Below, piece after piece: positions 5,147-8,105 of a stretch of 8,105 nucleotides of DNA (positions are counted from its first letter, which is position 1; the number at the start of each line of letters is the position of its first letter). The position numbers were made by a program, and so were the translations under genes. Under the pieces are notes generated by a model. That model made no database searches, had not been told where the DNA came from, and saw only the letters and a program-made list of their open reading frames with translations. Where the stretch lies: assembly GCA_050701115.1 (NCBI GenBank), contig JBOHER010000446.1, positions 1 to 8,105 of the forward strand. Direction: 5' to 3'. Source of the stretch: JBOHER01 sp050701115 (GTDB lineage: Bacteria; Actinomycetota; Actinomycetes; Mycobacteriales; Pseudonocardiaceae).

Positions 5147-5436
5147 TCAGGGGGTGAGGGCGTTCACGACCAAGGCGATCGCGTCGTCCTGGGCGCGGGC
5201 GATCCCCGCACCGGCAAGCTCCGGCCCCTCGGGGACGCTCAGCGCGTAGGACAGATATTCGGGGGAATCGTCCGCGCCGAAGCAGAATCCGCTCGGCCGA
5301 AACCCGGCTTGAAGAGCATGGAAAAGGGTTGGGAAAGGTCGTCGGCGGCCACTCGACCATCCTCGGTGGTCCCGACCTCGTTGATTGCGTTGCGGTTGAT
5401 GCCCGTCGGCTGTCGGTCTGTGTCATCGATGTGGTC
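5147..5436 (-). pseudogene. Frameshifted unrecognised gene remnant
   Basis: On the minus strand, one frame from 5436 reads HIDDTDRQPTGINRNAINEV and on to GRVAADDL. The next frame continues FPTLFHALQAGFRPSGF, then GADDSPEYLSYALSVPEGP and ends AIALVVNALTP at TGA 5149-5147. Together these give about 95 residues of protein-like sequence with good alternation of hydrophobic and polar positions. The join is near 5331-5338, where one extra T would restore a single frame (DDL-FPTLF). No clear start is visible: frame 1 is closed by TAG at 5437-5439, while an ATG at 5426, weakly preceded by TAGGA, lies in a third frame. I do not recognise the family. It is a decayed gene, or one hit by sequencing errors. 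Confidence 0.45.
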
Positions 5437-5439
5437 CTA

Positions 5440-5764
5440 AAGGTCGAGGTCGACGTCGGAACAGGGCAGGCTGCTGCACACGGTGACCGCCCTGCCTGCG
5501 CGGCGATGACAACGAATTGGTAGCTCCGGCGAGCCGCAAGGTAGACGGATACCGCTGTTAGCAGCGACCCGAGCACGTTGCACGCCGTACCCAGATACTG
5601 AGCTGGACCGCGATGTCGACTGTTCACCTTCTGTATGCGCATGGGTGCGTCGATGTTTGCCGTGACGGTACGGCATCCGGGAGATATTCACCCGGTCAGG
5701 GAATGCGCCGGTGCAGGCTTCAGGGTTGCCGCGGGGCGCGTGATACGCGCGGGAGGTAGTCAGG
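5440..5764. promoter_or_regulatory. Phosphatase upstream region with PHO-box-like sites
   Basis: No gene is recognised here. An open frame continuing upstream of the phosphatase catalytic domain from 5635 is composition-driven and disagrees with the Shine-Dalgarno at 5751-5756. GTTCACC at 5622-5628 and ATTCACC at 5686-5692 resemble the GTTCACC half-unit of actinobacterial PhoP boxes, which would fit a phosphate-starvation phosphatase. They are 64 bp apart and lack clear 11-bp repeat partners, so the support is weak. Confidence 0.25.
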
Positions 5765-7575
5765 ATGCAGAGCAGTGGTCCAGAGGACAACACCGAGGGC
5801 GGGCTTTCGCGGCGTGCCCTGTTCCGTGTGGGTGGCGGCGGAGTGGCGGTCGCGGCCATCATCGGGCTCGGGGTGGGGCCCGGTATCGCGTCGGTAGCTG
5901 CAGCCGCGCCAGCCGGGCGCACCCCGCCCGAGAAGTTGAAATCGGTGGAACCGCACGCGTTCACCGAGCGCACGGTGGGCGCGGACGTGCGCGGGATGTC
6001 GAGCTCGCGGGTGCGGATCCGATCCTGGTGGGTGACCCGGAGCGGACGAGTTCGGTCGAGGGCAGCCTGGAAGTGACCTACCGCGGCCTGTCCTACCCCA
6101 AGCCCGGCGCCTACACGGTGCAGGCGAAGGTGACCTCGAACGGCACGGTCACGGCGAGGGTGGTGCACGAGGTCGTGGTCGCCAAGGCGAAGGGCGAGAA
6201 GGCCAAGAACGTCATCTTCTTCCTGGGCGACGGGATGGGCGCGGCGGCGATCACCGCGGCCCGCATCCTGTCCAAGGGCATGACCGAGGGCAAGTACCAC
6301 GGGCTGCTGGAGATGGACCGCATGGAAGCCAGGGGCATTGTGGGCACCTCGGGCGCGGACTCGATCGCGACCGACTCGGCCAACTCCATGTCCGCCTACA
6401 TGACCGGGCGCAAGTCCTCGGTCAACGCCATGGGCGTGTACGAGGGCAACGAGCCCGACCCCAACAAGCATCCACGGGTCGAAACGATGGCGGAGTTGCT
6501 CAAGCGGGCCCGGCGGATGTCCATCGGCGTGGTGACCACCGCGGAAATCCAGGACGCGACCCCGGCCGCGGTGTTCGCGCACACCAGGCGCCGGTCGGAG
6601 TACATCGAGATCATGGATCAGGCGCTCAAACCGGCGCAGATGCCCGAGGTGCTCATGGGCGGCGGCCTGGCGTCACTGCTTCCGCAGTCGCAGCCGGGAT
6701 CGCGTCGCAAGGACGACCGTGACCTGGTCGAAGAGTTCCGGGCGAAGGGCTTCACCCACGTGAGCAACCGCAAGGAACTCAGCGAGGCCACCGCAGGCTC
6801 GGCCCCGGATCGGCTGCGCGGCCTGTTTCACACCGGGAACATGAACGTGTACCTGGATCGCCAGCACGACAAGAAACCCGAGGTGCTCGGCAACTGGCCC
6901 GACCAGCCGAACCTGATGGAGATGACCGAGGCCGCGCTCAAGGTCCTCGAGCGCAAGCCCGACGGGTTCTTCCTGATGGTCGAAGGTGCCTCGATCGACA
7001 AGATGGAGCATCCCCTCGACGGTCCCCGCGCCGTCTACGACGCCATCGAACTCGACCAGGCCATCGGCGTCGCCAAGCGCTGGGCGCAAGACCGCGACGA
7101 CACGCTGATCGTGGTCACCGCCGACCACAACCACTCGATGAGCATCGTCGGCACCCACGACCGCCGCGAGGAGGGAGACCGTCCCGCCGCTGTCTACGGC
7201 GACGCCGGGTTCCCCACCTACACCGACACCGACCGCGACGGCTTCCCCGACGACCCGACCCCGGAGGTGGGGCTGTTCTACGGCTGGTCCAACCACCCCG
7301 ACCATACCGACGACTTCGAGCACAACCAGACCTTCGTGCAGCCCGCCCTCATCGATCCGGTCACCGGCAAAGCGGTACCCAACCCCCAGCACGATCCGGG
7401 CGCCGAACTGCAGACCGGCAACCTGCCCTACGAACAGACCAACTGCGTGCACACCGTGGAAGACGTCTCGATCGTCGCCTCCGGAGCAGGAGCCGCACGA
7501 TTCGCCAGATTCCTGGACAACACCGAGGTGTTCTTCGCCATGATCGACGCCCTCGCTCTCGACCCACGCAAGTAG
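5765..7575 (+). pseudogene. phoA: Tat-exported alkaline phosphatase, frameshifted
   Basis: Secreted metal-dependent phosphomonoesterase releasing phosphate outside the cell. ATG 5765 has GGGAGG eight bases upstream and encodes a Tat signal (LSRRALFRVGGGG, a hydrophobic stretch, then a small-residue cleavage region near AAAAPAG). After 76 codons this frame fails at GGG 5993-5995; the neighbouring frame continues at once with DVELAGADPILVGDPE. One extra G would restore a 603-residue protein. In corrected numbering: an Ig-like lead domain (about 78-140), DGMG with Asp156, TDSANSMSAYMTG with nucleophile Ser205, VEGASIDKMEH (Glu407, Asp412, His416), TADHNH (Asp454, His455) and CVHTVEDV with His563, all active-site residues intact. 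As written, the catalytic domain has no export signal. True mutation and a base-calling error in a G run are both possible. The gene symbol denotes the family only. Confidence 0.8.
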
Positions 7576-7619
7576 CAAGTTCCGCCAAAAGTGCCCTACC
7601 GAAAGATAAGGAAGAGAAC

Positions 7620-7989
7620 ATGTCGCGCTTGCCCGCTCGACCGCGTGTCCTGGGGTGACGCTGTTCGCCGCGCTGGCGAGGCGCTCGATGAGGAGGGCTT
7701 CTTCGCCGCGATCGAGATCCCCGACGGGCGTTTCACCAAGTACGAGGTCGACGGCGAGCCCGGCCAGATTTTCGTCGACCGATTCCAGTCGATGCCCGTC
7801 GTCTATCCAGCAAACTACGGCTCGATCCCGCAGTCCGAGGGCGGGGACGGCGACCCGCTCCGCCTACGGACCCTCATGCCCGGCCGGAAGGAAGAGATTC
7901 CACGGCCCCTGGGCGCGCGCCGCGCGCTGCAACTCGCCAACATCCTCCGGCACCTGCCAGAGGTCCGCGCCGCCCGTAAGGGTCGGTGA
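7620..7989 (+). pseudogene. Degraded inorganic pyrophosphatase
   Basis: Frame 1 (about 7675-7860) encodes FFAAIEIPDGRFTKYEVDG, IFVDRFQSMPVVYPANYG and SEGGDGDPL. This is the beginning of a family I inorganic pyrophosphatase, including the K-Y-E strand, YPANYG and the first metal-binding Asp residues of GDGDPL. The expected continuation (D-x-L-V-L and DDK motifs) is missing, and the frame ends as low-complexity text at TGA 7987-7989, so the enzyme is far shorter than the usual 165-180 residues. ATG 7620, with AAGGAAGAG upstream, gives MSRLPARPRVLG and stops at TGA 7656; the next frame reads VTLFAALA, so an ancestral signal peptide may be split over two frames. At least two lesions make function very unlikely. 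It lies 45 bp after the alkaline phosphatase, suggesting an old phosphate-scavenging operon. Confidence 0.6.
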
Positions 7990-8045
7990 CGTGCGCTGAT
8001 AGCGTTTGGGTTGCTTGACGTCAGGAAAGTTTGACGTGAGAAACG
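7986..8045. promoter_or_regulatory. TGACGT repeats before the last gene
   Basis: TTGACGTCAGGAAA (8015-8028) and TTGACGTGAGAAA (8031-8043) are direct repeats 16 bp apart, and TGACGTG also occurs at 7986-7992. TTGACG can serve as a -35 box; no clear -10 is placed. They could be a regulator's sites for the gene starting at 8062. Confidence 0.35.
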
Positions 8046-8061
8046 TGCGTGCGGAGGTTTC

Positions 8062-8105
8062 GTGTCCGAGACGGAGTTGAGCTGGATTCAGCGTGCGGCT
8101 GACAG
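8062..8105 (+). CDS. 5' end of an unidentified gene (partial)
   Basis: GTG 8062, with GGAGG at 8053-8057 four bases upstream, opens a frame beginning MSETELSWIQRAAD that runs off the window. Only 14 full codons are visible, too few to assign a family. The strong Shine-Dalgarno and the TGACGT repeats just upstream support a genuine start. Confidence 0.5.
   Translation, partial: MSETELSWIQRAAD

Noticed and set aside
5635..5992. N-terminal extension of the phosphatase frame from 5635
   Set aside because: Low-complexity Arg/Gly sequence without a signal peptide, whereas the overlapping frame has a perfect Shine-Dalgarno and a Tat signal.
5437..6582. 381-residue minus-strand open frame
   Set aside because: His- and Gly-rich antisense shadow of the phosphatase; GC-skewed codon mirror with no recognisable domain.
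6673..7578. 301-residue minus-strand open frame
   Set aside because: Val- and Gly-rich antisense image of the phosphatase catalytic domain.
1..8105. CRISPR arrays, tRNA or rRNA genes, complete insertion sequences
   Set aside because: No regularly spaced repeats, cloverleaf-like segments or transposase motifs were seen on either strand.

Overview
High-GC DNA with actinomycete hallmarks: an XRE/DUF5753 regulator paired with a DUF397 protein, a strong third-position G/C bias, GTG starts and a Tat-exported alkaline phosphatase. Saccharopolyspora, Amycolatopsis or another Pseudonocardiales, or Streptomyces, would all fit; the genus cannot be fixed from this sequence.

Left edge (1-516): remnants only. 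A frameshifted C-terminal piece resembling a HEPN-type protein (1-124) is followed by a roughly 50-residue N-terminal stub of a tyrosine recombinase (179-331). Nothing is recognisable from 332 to 516.

Centre (517-5002): an intact, compact cassette. An aminoglycoside-phosphotransferase-fold kinase (+ strand, to 1545) runs tail to tail into a minus-strand operon that starts at 3723. The operon encodes a 47-residue acidic, Cys-free peptide (3580-3723), a JmjC/Cupin_4-type 2-oxoglutarate/Fe(II) oxygenase (2294-3529) and an aldo/keto reductase (1542-2393). A small hairpin lies between peptide and oxygenase, and the two enzyme genes overlap by 100 bp. Divergent from the peptide is the XRE/DUF5753 regulator (3884-4765), followed by DUF397 (4799-5002). 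A near-identical 15-bp imperfect palindrome lies over the kinase promoter region and in the peptide/regulator intergenic region, so the regulator probably controls the whole cassette. The best reading is a small, uncharacterised RiPP-like (peptide plus tailoring oxidoreductases) system. No transporter or protease is visible, and the peptide chemistry is unknown.

Right edge (5003-8105): decaying or error-containing genes. There is an unrecognised minus-strand gene with a frameshift and no clear start (5147-5436); an alkaline phosphatase (5765-7575) whose Tat signal and catalytic domain are separated by a one-base frameshift; a broken inorganic pyrophosphatase (7620-7989); and the first 14 codons of a new + strand gene at 8062. 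The phosphatase/pyrophosphatase pair suggests a former extracellular phosphate-scavenging locus. The lesions cluster in the flanks while all six genes of the central cassette are open.
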